From positions 1 to 51,472 of the forward strand of contig JARBJD010000436.1 of the NCBI GenBank assembly GCA_033064195.1: 51,472 bases of DNA, in the 5' to 3' direction. The notes beneath the pieces are model-generated. The model made no database searches and had not been told where the DNA came from. It worked only from the letters and a program-made list of their open reading frames with translations. Within the stretch, counting starts at the first letter, position 1; each line of letters begins with the position of its first letter. Positions 38,205-48,672 of the stretch are shown here, piece after piece. The position numbers and the translations under genes were made by a program. The stretch is from Blattamonas nauphoetae. Taxonomy: Eukaryota > Preaxostyla > Oxymonadida.

Positions 38205-40811
38205 TTTATACAAAATAAAAAAGTCAAAACAATTTTAGAAACAATGAAATTATGTTCAATCAGTTTCTGTGTATTTTACCAACATATTCTACAACCGTCA
38301 ATGTCAAGAACAGCCGATTGGCGATTTCAAGGAATTCTGACAAAATATGGGGAATGATCCGAATTGCATGATCATTCTTTCTTTCTGCTTTTATGTGTTT
38401 TAGAACCATCCGATGCATCAAATCGTCACAGTATGTTTCATTTTTTCAATTTCATCTCTTTTTACCAACTTTTATGATGCGATCATGATCACACTTCATC
38501 TCTGTTCTGTTGTCACTTTTTCGTCATTTTATTACTGTTCTCTTCTTTACTCTTTTGTTTTCAACTATTTTCATCTGTTTTCTCTCTTATTCCTTTATAG
38601 ATCATATCAAACTGGACAAACCATCCATCTCCAACTTTTTACCTTGTATGTTTCCGATTATCGCTTTAAACAACTTTCTTTCTTCTCTTCTTTTCTTTCT
38701 TCAACTTGTTTTGATTCTCGTTTTCTCACTTTCACCTCTTTTTACAACTTTTTAGGTTCGATCAAGATCGTCTTCACATCTTTGTACTTTTCTGTCTTCT
38801 TCATGTTTTCATTACCATTCTCTTCTTTCTTCATTCTTCTTACTCTCATTTTCATCTGTTTTGTTCCATCTTTTTCAACAGGTATCATTGCATTGGCCAA
38901 ACCATCCACTTTCGCAATTGTGAAATGTATGCTACCTCTTCTCTCTTCAAACTTCCTTGTTTCTTCTCTTTTTATCTTTCTTTTACTTGTTTTCATACTC
39001 ATCTTTCTTACTCATCTCTTTTTTCTCACTTTTTTAGACTCGATCTCTACAGTCGCTGTATCTCTGCACTTGTATGTGTTTTTGATCATTTCACCTCGTT
39101 CATCTTCTTTGTTCACTCTTATTTTAGCAGTTTTTATTGGTTTTGCCACTTCATTTTCATTACTTCTCATTTCATGTTTTGGTCACTTCTCCGTACTCAT
39201 TTTTGCATTGTTTTTTATGTTTCCTCACTTCATTTATGTTTGTTTTGCTCAAACTTTTTCTCAAATACATTACACTAATTTTTGTTTCCTCATATTACCT
39301 ACTTGTGACGAGGATCCGACGGATCGTGGTCAGCGTCAGATCTTCGTCTTCGAACCTCTCATTGAACATTTCACTCGATTTTTCAATCTCTCTGGTTTTT
39401 AATACCATAAAAGGTGAACACAGACTCTGTTTACACAATTGACGACAAATTCCACGCCACGATCACGATCTCCACTTCACTGTTCACTATTGTACTTGCT
39501 CACTTCATTTTACCCTGTTTCACCTTCTTTTCCCCTTCTTTTTCGAAATCTTTCATGAAAACTTGAACATTGTGATGTGTCAAAGAGGACCAACGGTCCG
39601 AAAAAAGTGTCATGAAATCGGTGAAATGAGAAGGAACGATGAATGAACGAAAGTGAAAACGGGAAGAGTGAAATGAGAGAAGGAAGGATTTGAAATGGTC
39701 TGAACTTAGACAAACAGTGAAATGTTAAGAACGAAAAAAAGACAAAAAAGTGAAATTTTGAAAGAACTAATGAACCAAAAATTCTGAAAATTCAGCCACA
39801 GCCTTCTCGAATGGTGAGAACGGAAGGGCGATAGGTGTTAATTCGAGAAAAAAGTGATGTGAGTGAAAAGTTGGTGAAAATGTGGTGCGAAAAAGGCACG
39901 TCCAAAAAGAGGACTATGAAGGTGAGGTGATCGGGAACAAGGCAAAAGCGTCGGAAGGACGCAAATGTGAAGATTTTGAAGTGAAAACCGCTAAAAACGA
40001 AAACTGACGAAAAAGTGGTGAAAGATGAGGTGAAAAAGTGAAGATGAAAAGAGCCACCAAAAGGCGACTCCGAGCGAAATGAAGCGTAAAAACGCAAATA
40101 GGAGGAAAAAGTGATCCTAAAAAGTGAAGTCCTGAAAGCGCATACATTTTTTTTAAAAATCGGAGAAACTCGAAAAATGGAATGTGGGTTGATCAAGAAA
40201 AATCCCGATCCGGCCTTGATCAAACCAAAAATCCCAAAAGTGTTTTTTATCGCGAATTTCACCTTTCAAAATCGATTTTGTAATTTTAGAAGGTGTTTGA
40301 GGTGGATTTGAGCCATATAGCAGCATTTTTAAGCAAGTTTTGAAAATCGACTTTTTCGTCACTTTTTCGACCACAGTTCGGTACGTAGCTCCACGAATTC
40401 CCAACCGATTTTCATCCGGATTGTTTTGATCGACGACCGACGTTGTCCCCGAGATTTTAGGATTGTTTTCGATTTTTTTCGAAGTGCTTCAACTGTTGGT
40501 TTCAATGGATTTGTGTGAAAAATGGAAAAAACTTGAAAAATCGATGTTGACCTGAACATTTTTTGATCTCATTGTTGACAAGAATCAATTCAAACAACGT
40601 TCGGAATCATTCAAATCGTTTCTGAGTATTTGAAGGTCAGGTGGACCTCTCAAATAATTGCTGATGGTTCAATTGGGGCTTCTGGGAATGTCAATTTGCT
40701 TTGAAAGAACAACAGAATGATCACACCGATTGTTGTGTCAATCGGCATGATGATTTTGCCCAGTAGTATCGTCTAAGGAGCGGGGGTTCCCAATTCGCCA
40801 TATACACTACT
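38205..40811. other. Right terminal region of Polinton C
   Basis: This is the mirror of 19044-21654 and nearly identical to it. It ends TTCGCCATATACACTACT at 40811, followed by the integrase gene of D (GACAAG...). There is no supported gene. The purine/pyrimidine switch lies near 39420, with tandem 283-bp units at 38389-39044. Confidence 0.78.
38389..39044. repeat. Diverged tandem repeat, unit about 283 bp (C)
   Basis: This is the mirror copy of the three-unit repeat at 20815-21470, here on the pyrimidine-rich strand. ACTTTTTAG and GATC-containing boundaries mark the units. Confidence 0.65.
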
Positions 40812-41397
40812 GACAAGTGGAGTAGCAGTAAAATTCTTTAGAAATCAAAAGGTCAGTACATATTTCACAAGTTCACCATTCACAAATCATAATCGAATTG
40901 TCGATCGAGTGATCAGAACAATCAGAGATGGATTTCAAGACAATGCAACACAGATGGCAAATCATTCATTGATGAATCAGATGGTGGAATACTACAACAT
41001 GACTCCTCATCGAGCGTACTGGAACAAGTTCACTCCACAGCAAGCACAAAACAATCGTGAAATCGAAGCTCTGTACATCTCCAGTTGTGAAGAGCAATTG
41101 AAGAACATCCAACGACAGCAGACAACACAGCTGCTTTGGCGATACAAACCAGGAAACATTCTGTTGATTCACCTTGACTTGAACAAGACTGTTGCTAAGT
41201 TTCAGAAGAAGCGAAGGCAGTTTCAATTTGTTGGACAATTCATTGAGTACAAACACGGAAATGTGGTTGCAAAACTGCTGAATGGACTCACATGTCTACC
41301 AAAACTAGTGTACGTTCCAATCCAACACACCAAGTTCCATGCAGATTCAATTGACAAGTTAACTCCTGAGTTCATTAGTGAGTTCAATTTGGTTTAA
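40812..41397 (+). pseudogene. Integrase, C-terminal part (D), cut by Polinton C
   Basis: This is the same fragment, with the same end-point, as in B at 18458-19043. It abuts the terminus of C directly. The core end (NRIVDRVIRTIRDG) and C-terminal domain are conserved. Confidence 0.85.
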
Positions 41398-41432
41398 ATC
41401 TAAACTGTTTCGAATATTTTTATTCCATTGAA

Positions 41433-41783
41433 ATGTCATCACTGAAAATTTTAGAACCGTTTGATCCTGAACAGAAGTGTTTTGAAAACATCTATGACTT
41501 TCAGAGACATTTGGAAAAGAACAGAGAAGAACTGAATAAATACACAACACAGAAACTGAATTGGTTGATCAGAATTGATGGATACAGAATCACAAAAATA
41601 AGAGGTGAGATCGCACTAAGGAAATCAAGTTCAGAGAACAACGGTGAATCCTCGATTGATCAAAGACTTTCAGACATTGAAGAATCAATTCGAACTTTGA
41701 CAGACACTCTCAGCATGAGGCTTCGAAGTCTTGACGATACAATTGGTAATCTCATTCAAGAGTTAACGGACAGTTCGGTTTAA
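41433..41783 (+). CDS. Coiled-coil protein, 116 aa (D)
   Basis: This open copy is identical to B. It converges with the ATPase and overlaps it by 21 bp, as in the other copies. It starts after TATTTTTATTCCATTGAAATG. Confidence 0.7.
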   Translation: MSSLKILEPFDPEQKCFENIYDFQRHLEKNREELNKYTTQKLNWLIRIDGYRITKIRGEIALRKSSSENNGESSIDQRLSDIEESIRTLTDTLSMRLRSLDDTIGNLIQELTDSSV

Positions 41784-42645
41784 ACCTTCTTTGTTAATCT
41801 CTGTCAATGCAACTCCATCTGTATTATATCGAAGAATGACTGCTTCACATTTTTGTTTCCTTTGGTAGACATTCCAGAAGTGTCGAATATCAATCGGTGA
41901 GTTCAACTGAGGATACACTCGACTGATTCGTTCTTTGTTGAATACTCCAAAGATCCACATTGAATCAATGTTTGACTTCATGTCTGCTGACAAACTGAAG
42001 AGCTCATGCATCGTTAGAAAGAATGTGAACTTTGGTTGTCGATTTTCCAGTAACAAGTCCATCATTGTCATTCTATTTTTGGATGTTCTACGTTCACCCA
42101 GGATTCTGCGACAGTCATCAAGGAGGATAATCGTTTGGAGATTCTTAACCGAGAAGTCATCGATGTAAAGAGCATCAAAGAGATCCTCTCGGCATTCATC
42201 AGTGATTTTATTCTGCCATTGATTGTCAATAATTTCTTCATACGCAGCTTTCGATTCAGAGAGTTCCAACAGAAATGGAAGTGCATCATCGTATTTGACT
42301 TTCACATAAGGAACGTTCAGTATTGGTTTGAATTTGTCGAATGTTGGATCAATGTTCTTATCAGTGACGAAGACAAACAAATGGAATAGTTCATTCCGAA
42401 CTTGAACATTCTGTAGTTTGGCAACCTCTCGAAGAGCATTGAACGTTTTCCCACTTCCTCTGTTTCCAACCAGGACATTCACACTATTGCGATTGAAATT
42501 TTAGTTCTGGATGAATCTGTGATTGAACTTCATGAGAAACATTCCTACTAGAAGCTTCACTCAGTTTTGCATTCACGTATGCTGCAAGAGAAGAGGGTTC
42601 CACCCTCCGCGAAACCAAAGGTTTTGTTGTTGAAGATCTTTTCAT
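41763..42645 (-). pseudogene. Packaging ATPase, broken (D)
   Basis: This full-length homolog of the C ATPase has the same state as the mirrored copy in B. It is broken, with about one break. Walker A and Walker B are still readable. Confidence 0.82.
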
Positions 42646-42703
42646 TTATGATTTCTCTCTAATTAAAATATAGTTTTGGATTTTTGTTTTGTATGAAAAC
42701 ACA

Positions 42704-43657
42704 ATGTCGAAGATACAATACATTCCCGCAAAGAGAAAAGCACCAGCGAAGAAACCGAAACTGAGATATGAGCAGGGAACAATGGATGCAATGAAAAGAA
42801 TCTATGCTGATGATGACATTCGCACCAAATTCAATTCTGCACTCAGTAGTGTTCCATCAGCTTTAGAATACATTGAAAGGACTGGACAAAATTGGGAAGT
42901 CAAAATGGAGAAACATGGTAAGGTTCCTGATGTCATGATTTATGATAAAGAAAACGGAGATCTGGTTGCAGCGAATGGTTTCATGCTTGCATCATACAAC
43001 AGTCGACCTGTCGTCGAGACTTACTATTCAATGAATCCAACACCAGATATGCGAAGACAAACTCCATATTCATCATTTCGTCAAGATCATGGAAGAAGAA
43101 TCAAAGCTGCACACAACAACTTCCTCAAGACTGGAGAATACGCTTTGCCTGGAAATTATCGTGAAGTCAACTACCAAGAAATGCAAGCACAACGATCACA
43201 ACAACCTTATGCAATAATAAAGAAAGCTGTTGGTGAATTCATGAATGATACTTTGAAGGTGTATCGTGCCAGTCGAGAGATTCCAGCCGATCCTGGGAAA
43301 GGAGTGTTTGATAATATGATTTTCAATTCAATTCAATCCAAGATTGCATCAAAGATGTGGGATCAATGGCTTGAAGACTATGTTGAAGGTTTCATCAGTT
43401 CAAATCCAGATCATCAGAGAACGAAAGCAAGAAAAGCGTTTAAGGAACAAATTCATCCACAGTTTCTCGAAATCATCACAAAAACAGAAGATTTGCAAAC
43501 TTTCCTTGATCGTTATTCAGCAAACATCTCAACATTTGTGAATCAACTGACATCTGAAGCATATCGAACAAGAGATGTGGTTCAATACCAAACAGGATAT
43601 ATGCCCGAATATACTCGATTTGCACACTTACAGAAAGAAATGGGAGAAAGTGGTTAA
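42704..43657 (+). CDS. Polinton protein of unknown function, 317 aa (D)
   Basis: This open copy has the same protein as B. It has the basic N-terminus and conserved ALEYIER and YYSMNPTP blocks and is divergent from the ATPase across a 58-bp spacer. Confidence 0.75.
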   Translation: MSKIQYIPAKRKAPAKKPKLRYEQGTMDAMKRIYADDDIRTKFNSALSSVPSALEYIERTGQNWEVKMEKHGKVPDVMIYDKENGDLVAANGFMLASYNSRPVVETYYSMNPTPDMRRQTPYSSFRQDHGRRIKAAHNNFLKTGEYALPGNYREVNYQEMQAQRSQQPYAIIKKAVGEFMNDTLKVYRASREIPADPGKGVFDNMIFNSIQSKIASKMWDQWLEDYVEGFISSNPDHQRTKARKAFKEQIHPQFLEIITKTEDLQTFLDRYSANISTFVNQLTSEAYRTRDVVQYQTGYMPEYTRFAHLQKEMGESG

Positions 43658-43697
43658 CTAAAAGATAAATATCAATTTTTTATTTTTATAGAAAGTG

Positions 43698-44285
43698 ATG
43701 CAACCAATTCTAAGTTGTCAATTTACGAAACACACAAGTTCTTCTTCAGTTCCAACGTCAATCACCAACAATGTCATCATCGATAATAAAGGATCAACTT
43801 CTGGAAGACCAAAGCTCGAAGATCGAAATGAACAAGGTGCAAATGTTGAACTAGAGATTGTTCCAGGTACGTATGATCCACCACCAATGGAGATCTATCC
43901 ATCAGCACCAATCCAAAGCCGTTCAATTCCACTGCGAGAATACACATCAAACATTTCAGCATTCAAAGATCAGTTATTACTCGTGTACAAGAATGCATTT
44001 GCATGTGAAAAGAAACTCTTGAATAATCTCATTGAACCATCGAAGAAACTGATCACAAACCAAAGTGATTTATGTGCACTGATTGCTACACTCACTGGGA
44101 TCAATGATGTGGTGATTGAACTGGATGACCTGTCTGACAAGTGCCTATGTCTGAATAAACTCCCAATCTTTCGAACCATTTTCAAGATCCTTGTTGGTGG
44201 TAAAGACATGAGCATTGCCTTCAATGAAGCTTACAACACAATCCTCAATTATGGAATATCACTGACTAAAGCAATTCCTCGTTAG
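43698..44285 (+). CDS. Polinton protein of unknown function, 195 aa (D)
   Basis: This open copy has one residue different from B. Its promoter motif, TTTTTTATTTTTATAGAAAG, lies at 43676-43697. Confidence 0.75.
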   Translation: MQPILSCQFTKHTSSSSVPTSITNNVIIDNKGSTSGRPKLEDRNEQGANVELEIVPGTYDPPPMEIYPSAPIQSRSIPLREYTSNISAFKDQLLLVYKNAFACEKKLLNNLIEPSKKLITNQSDLCALIATLTGINDVVIELDDLSDKCLCLNKLPIFRTIFKILVGGKDMSIAFNEAYNTILNYGISLTKAIPR

Positions 44286-44321
44286 AATAATTTATGAATT
44301 GTATTTTTTATTTTTACATAA

Positions 44322-44633
44322 ATGGCACCAGGAAGTTTCAACAAACTCAAAAATATCGGCAAACAGTTCTTTCAATTCATCAAACCATTAGCTCCATCAC
44401 TGCTTCAGGTTGGAGGTTGCTTGCTCTCTCAAACAAACAACAAGTTTGGACAAACAGCAGGAGGAATCCTGAGTGGCTTAGGCGGAATGATGGATGTATA
44501 CCAACAGAACAAAGCAATCAATCGAGCACCACAACAACAGATGATTGATTATGAACCTCCACGTAATGCACGGTATTCAAACGATGACATACCACAATCG
44601 TCAAATTCCAAGATTCAATTCAAAGGATTATAA
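44322..44633 (+). CDS. Small amphipathic protein 1, 103 aa (D)
   Basis: This open copy is the same protein as B. It has an amphipathic MAPGSFNKLKNIG start and a glycine-rich hydrophobic middle. The canonical motif TTTTTATTTTTACATAAATG leads into it. Confidence 0.75.
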   Translation: MAPGSFNKLKNIGKQFFQFIKPLAPSLLQVGGCLLSQTNNKFGQTAGGILSGLGGMMDVYQQNKAINRAPQQQMIDYEPPRNARYSNDDIPQSSNSKIQFKGL

Positions 44634-44667
44634 TTTGTTTGTGTTCTAGTTTTTTATTTTTACATAA

Positions 44668-44970
44668 ATGGCACCAGGTTGGTTATCAAAATTAGCAGCA
44701 GTTGGCAAAAATATACTCAGAGTTGGAGCTCCATTTCTGAATCTCATTCCCTTCGTTGGACCACTGATTTCGAAGGTTGCACAGACAGGTGTTGAGATGA
44801 TACCAGATGTGAAATCGGATCAGCAAATCCACGCAGAAAAGATGGCACAATATGAGCAAGCAATCAATGAAGGAAACACAGCAGTTGCGAACAAGCTCAG
44901 AGGAGAAATACTGAGACTGGAAGAAAAGCTGAAGCCGAAAGCAAAGAAGAAGAAACTGAAAAAGAAATAA
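44668..44970 (+). CDS. Small amphipathic protein 2, 100 aa (D)
   Basis: This open copy matches B in its first two thirds and resembles A and C in its last third (tail KPKAKKKKLKKK). The end of the 6.9-kb inverted repeat lies within it, near 44890. Confidence 0.75.
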   Translation: MAPGWLSKLAAVGKNILRVGAPFLNLIPFVGPLISKVAQTGVEMIPDVKSDQQIHAEKMAQYEQAINEGNTAVANKLRGEILRLEEKLKPKAKKKKLKKK

Positions 44971-44998
44971 GCAATATTGTTTTTTTATTTTTGATAAA

Positions 44999-46870
44999 AT
45001 GAACTCGCATATAACACATCTGACAAACAAAAGAACAAGAGCATCATCATTGACTGGAAATACAACAGGATCAATCAAGTACACAAGAGATGACATTGGT
45101 CAAATTCAACAGCAACTCATGTCTGAACATCACGTTAATTACCTTCTGAACGATGGAGCACACAGTACTTCAATACAGGAATTGAAACCATCAGAGAACT
45201 CACGCTTCTACAAAGGACAAGAGATAATCATTCCATTGACTGGAAATCAGGACATTTGTCAAATTGATGATTCCTTCATAACATTCACAATGACAGCAAC
45301 AGTGAAACTCAATAATTGGCAAACAACTTCAGGCAAAGTTGGATCGTACATGAATGAGAGAATATTTATTTTCGTTGGACTCAAGCATTCAGCATCCATC
45401 TTTCGTGACCTAACTGTTCTTCACAACAATCAGAGAATCATCAGCACAACAACAAATGATGTCTCAATGGAGTCTCACATCTACACCATGATCAAACCGA
45501 AGAGTCAATTGGAGAATCGTAAGCATTGTCACACACCATGGCAGAATGCTTGGAATCATGATGAATCGGTTGCTGGTGTTTATATTCCATTGTCCGATTT
45601 CACAACAACGAATTGGAATGCAGTTGTCAAAGACACTATTGATGTCCCAATTCGTGTGTCAATCAATCTTGAAGATCTTCTCATTTTCTCAGGTATGACT
45701 GACTATCCAAGATGTCTCTTTGGTGATTTGAAACTGAGTGTGCACATAAATGAAGATGCATTCGTTTGTTGTCCTGTGAATCCTGAACTTACATTGAAAA
45801 ATACATTATCATCACTTGTTAATGGAACAGCAGCAACAGCACCAATTATAAAAGCAGCAATTCTCAATTGTATTCAACATCGTCCATTCTTTCTGAACAA
45901 TCTTGTCACATCATGTACCAAGAATTTCGTTCAGATTGGACAATCATTTCTACAACCATCAGTTTGTCAAGACATTTTGTATCTTCAAAATGGTGAATTA
46001 GATACAGAACCAGAATACGAGGCTCAATATATCTCATTGAACATTGTGGATTATCGCATCGATGATGTGTATTGCATGAGTTCTGGATCCAAAATGAAAG
46101 AAATAGCGAAAGAGAATCTAAGAGAGATGTACCAAAATCGTCCAGGAACAATTCCAGCAGAGAAGATATCATTTTATCCATTTCAGAAAACACCAACAGC
46201 ATCAGGAATTGATTGTACTCAGCAAATGGTTCTCGTTAATGCCAAGGATATTATGCTTCTCTTCCGTCACTACGATAATGAAGTCACTTGTTTCCACAAT
46301 CCTATGCAGAAGAATATCCAAGTGAATCTCCTCAATAGATTCTATCCAGAACAACCGACTACAACTATTGGAGCCCGTTTCTACCAGTTCGCATTGTCAA
46401 CTCTCAATCTTGATTCATACCTGACTGTGCCTGATGATTTGGAGCGATCATTAACGGATTCTCTCGTTGAAGAGAAACTCACAGGAGATCAGAATTATCC
46501 AAATGAAACAAGGACTAGAGTACGACCAATTCATGACAATTCTGACTTCCTATTATGCTTTTCAACACAGCGAAGTGGATGTCCAACAAACTGTAATGAT
46601 TCGATCAGTTCCAGAGGCCAAAATGTTCCAGTCACTTTGAGATCTCAACCAATTTATCAAGGGAGTATTGACACATACTACAATGTGTACAATCCAAGTC
46701 AAAGTGGTGGTGATATGACAACATTTACACATCCTCCAGCGCCTATTTTAGCAACAACTGCCACAACATGGTGGGTATTACGATACAGCAATGGTGAACC
46801 AAAAGTTGAGTATTATCCAAATCACACACTGAAAGCATTACACAAGGAACTCGGAATTCCGAAATCGTAA
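44999..46870 (+). CDS. Capsid-type protein 1, 623 aa (D)
   Basis: This open copy belongs to the C type (LQPSV, SSGSKMK). Its variable islands are unique to it (KLNNWQTTSGK near residue 95, DFTTTNWNAVVKD near 200, VNGTAATAPIIK near 270). Conserved segments are as in A. Confidence 0.75.
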   Translation: MNSHITHLTNKRTRASSLTGNTTGSIKYTRDDIGQIQQQLMSEHHVNYLLNDGAHSTSIQELKPSENSRFYKGQEIIIPLTGNQDICQIDDSFITFTMTATVKLNNWQTTSGKVGSYMNERIFIFVGLKHSASIFRDLTVLHNNQRIISTTTNDVSMESHIYTMIKPKSQLENRKHCHTPWQNAWNHDESVAGVYIPLSDFTTTNWNAVVKDTIDVPIRVSINLEDLLIFSGMTDYPRCLFGDLKLSVHINEDAFVCCPVNPELTLKNTLSSLVNGTAATAPIIKAAILNCIQHRPFFLNNLVTSCTKNFVQIGQSFLQPSVCQDILYLQNGELDTEPEYEAQYISLNIVDYRIDDVYCMSSGSKMKEIAKENLREMYQNRPGTIPAEKISFYPFQKTPTASGIDCTQQMVLVNAKDIMLLFRHYDNEVTCFHNPMQKNIQVNLLNRFYPEQPTTTIGARFYQFALSTLNLDSYLTVPDDLERSLTDSLVEEKLTGDQNYPNETRTRVRPIHDNSDFLLCFSTQRSGCPTNCNDSISSRGQNVPVTLRSQPIYQGSIDTYYNVYNPSQSGGDMTTFTHPPAPILATTATTWWVLRYSNGEPKVEYYPNHTLKALHKELGIPKS

Positions 46871-46916
46871 ATGAGCAAAAGAAAATAATGATATTGTATT
46901 TTTTATTTTTCTATAA

Positions 46917-48632
46917 ATGAGAAGTATCAGAGCAAATCAATCCAAACCAACATCGACATTAATTGAACAAATCGAGGTCCAATCATACATGCCAAAACAG
47001 TGGGATTCCGAGCCGCACGTGTATTCAATTCAAGAAGTGCATCCAACAAATCCTCCAATGCCATGCAGAATTGGAGATGAGATTGAAGTTCCATTGTCCT
47101 ATGACGGTCATGATGTGACTGAGTTTTCGAAGAGTCATTTGCGAATCGATCTCACGGTTACTGTTTCGGTTACCAAACCTTCGGAGACCACTTATATTGA
47201 AGAAGGTTCATTGTACGGAATGTTCTTTGGATTCAAATCATCATCAGATGCAATTCGAGACATGAGACTCGTCGATAGTCAAGGAAACATTATTGATAAC
47301 TCACTTCAGAACAATCACATTCATGAATCATTTCTGTACCACACTTTCAAATCACAAGAAGAAAAGAATAATATGAAGCATTGCTACAGTCTCTGGGAAA
47401 ATGTTCAGAACATGGATCCAAGTGCGTGTGGATTCTACTATACTCCAATTTACACAAATAAAAAGCCATTCCCCCCATCAATCACAATGACAATTCCTTT
47501 GGTGATTCCGTTTGTGAACTTGCTTCCACTGAGTACATTTGATCAGTATCCCAATTCCATCTTTGGTAATTTACGTTTGAGATTTCATTTAACAACTGAT
47601 TCGCTGGTGTATTGTCCCATTCGGCCATCAACAGTCATTCGAAAACACATTCAAGGATCAACTGATGATTCGGCTGGGGGTATTGATGCGATGAATACAG
47701 TAGGTCAATCTCGAATGCAAATAATGCATAACGGAGATTACTCTAATGTAACACAGGAGTTTACGCAAATCGGAAATCCAGTTTACCAATACAAAATGTT
47801 TGAGAGTCAAAACACAGGTGGGATCGTAGCAAAGACTATGTACATGTCATCCACATCGACTGTTCTTAATTCATCAGTGGATAAAGTCACTTCGATTTGT
47901 TACGGATATCAAATTACAGATGCAACGAAACAATCACTGATCAAGACCTATTCAAAGACTCTGTATGTTCTAAAAGCAGAAAGAATTGACACACAATCGT
48001 TCCAATCTAAAGCGAATGCCATGGGAGTGAGATCAAACATCAGTATCAAACTCAACAATCTCATGAATCTCATGTGTTTATTCCCTGAAAGACCTAATGA
48101 ATGCACAGTCTTCAGAAATCCTCACTACGTTGGTCAATTCGAAATGCTTGGATCCAACTTTCCCAATTACCCAATGTCAACAACATCACCAGAGTTCTAT
48201 CAAATGATGATGGTGAATGGTGATTTCATCGGATGTTCTGCAACTGAAGAGTTTGAGAATTCTATTTGTGCTTCTCGTCACATCACGTTTCACAAAAATG
48301 AACAAGATTGGACAAGAGTGAGAAGTAGAGCTGCAACGGATGCTACGAGTTTCACTTTCATGGTTCCAACTGATCGAAGTGAAATTGCTGGTGGAGAAGA
48401 AGGTATCTCAACGTCAGAGTCAGTGAACATTGTCTACAGAGGAACACCGATCAATCAAGGTGAACTTGATCCATATTTCACATCAACTAGAGAAGGTCCT
48501 CCTCCACCAATTCTAGCATTACATCAAGCAACATACTGGCTGTTCTGGATTGACAATGGACAACCACGAGTGCGATATGTCATTGATCGTCGACTCCAAG
48601 AAGCGTATGAAGAAGTGAAGAGAGGGTATTAA
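46917..48632 (+). CDS. Capsid-type protein 2, 571 aa (D)
   Basis: This is the longest of the four copies. The extra length comes from the variable islands (for example VTKPSETTYIEEGS near residue 87 and YKMFESQNTGGIVAK near 290). The core is nearly identical to the other copies. The start follows TTTTTATTTTTCTATAAATG. Confidence 0.72.
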   Translation: MRSIRANQSKPTSTLIEQIEVQSYMPKQWDSEPHVYSIQEVHPTNPPMPCRIGDEIEVPLSYDGHDVTEFSKSHLRIDLTVTVSVTKPSETTYIEEGSLYGMFFGFKSSSDAIRDMRLVDSQGNIIDNSLQNNHIHESFLYHTFKSQEEKNNMKHCYSLWENVQNMDPSACGFYYTPIYTNKKPFPPSITMTIPLVIPFVNLLPLSTFDQYPNSIFGNLRLRFHLTTDSLVYCPIRPSTVIRKHIQGSTDDSAGGIDAMNTVGQSRMQIMHNGDYSNVTQEFTQIGNPVYQYKMFESQNTGGIVAKTMYMSSTSTVLNSSVDKVTSICYGYQITDATKQSLIKTYSKTLYVLKAERIDTQSFQSKANAMGVRSNISIKLNNLMNLMCLFPERPNECTVFRNPHYVGQFEMLGSNFPNYPMSTTSPEFYQMMMVNGDFIGCSATEEFENSICASRHITFHKNEQDWTRVRSRAATDATSFTFMVPTDRSEIAGGEEGISTSESVNIVYRGTPINQGELDPYFTSTREGPPPPILALHQATYWLFWIDNGQPRVRYVIDRRLQEAYEEVKRGY

Positions 48633-48672
48633 TGATAAAACTGTTTTTTTTTTATTTTTACTAAAAAGAACG

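Larger units (their letters stand above)
21906..40811 (-). mobile_element. Polinton C (most complete copy)
   Basis: This is about 18.9 kb with every gene type seen in the window. Read along plus-strand coordinates: end repeat, fiber, 136-aa protein, capsid-type 2, capsid-type 1, small amphipathic 2 and 1, 195-aa and 317-aa proteins, ATPase, coiled-coil protein, integrase, DNA polymerase, modular repeat protein and a 2.6-kb terminal region ending TATACACTACT. The size is normal for Polintons. It looks nearly whole: one DNA transposon interrupts the integrase gene, and the left tip beyond the end repeat is missing. Its right terminus lies in the integrase gene of D, so C is younger than D. Confidence 0.85.
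37955..44890 (-). repeat. Right arm of 6.9-kb inverted repeat
   Basis: This arm mirrors 14960-21905. It covers part of the modular repeat gene and the terminal region of C, the junction at 40811/40812, and D from the integrase fragment into the small amphipathic 2 gene. Proteins encoded in the two arms are identical or differ by single residues. Confidence 0.9.

Noticed and set aside
38413-39402. 329-codon open frame in the terminal region of C, with a partner in C'
   Set aside because: It is almost entirely Phe, Ser, Leu, Thr and Ile, lies on the pyrimidine-rich strand where stop codons are rare by composition, lacks the promoter motif at its start and is not preserved as one frame in the mirror copy.
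21906-40811. A separate adenovirus-type maturation protease gene
   Set aside because: None of the open genes of the most complete copy shows the His, Asp/Glu and Cys pattern of that family. Absence of recognition is not proof of absence.
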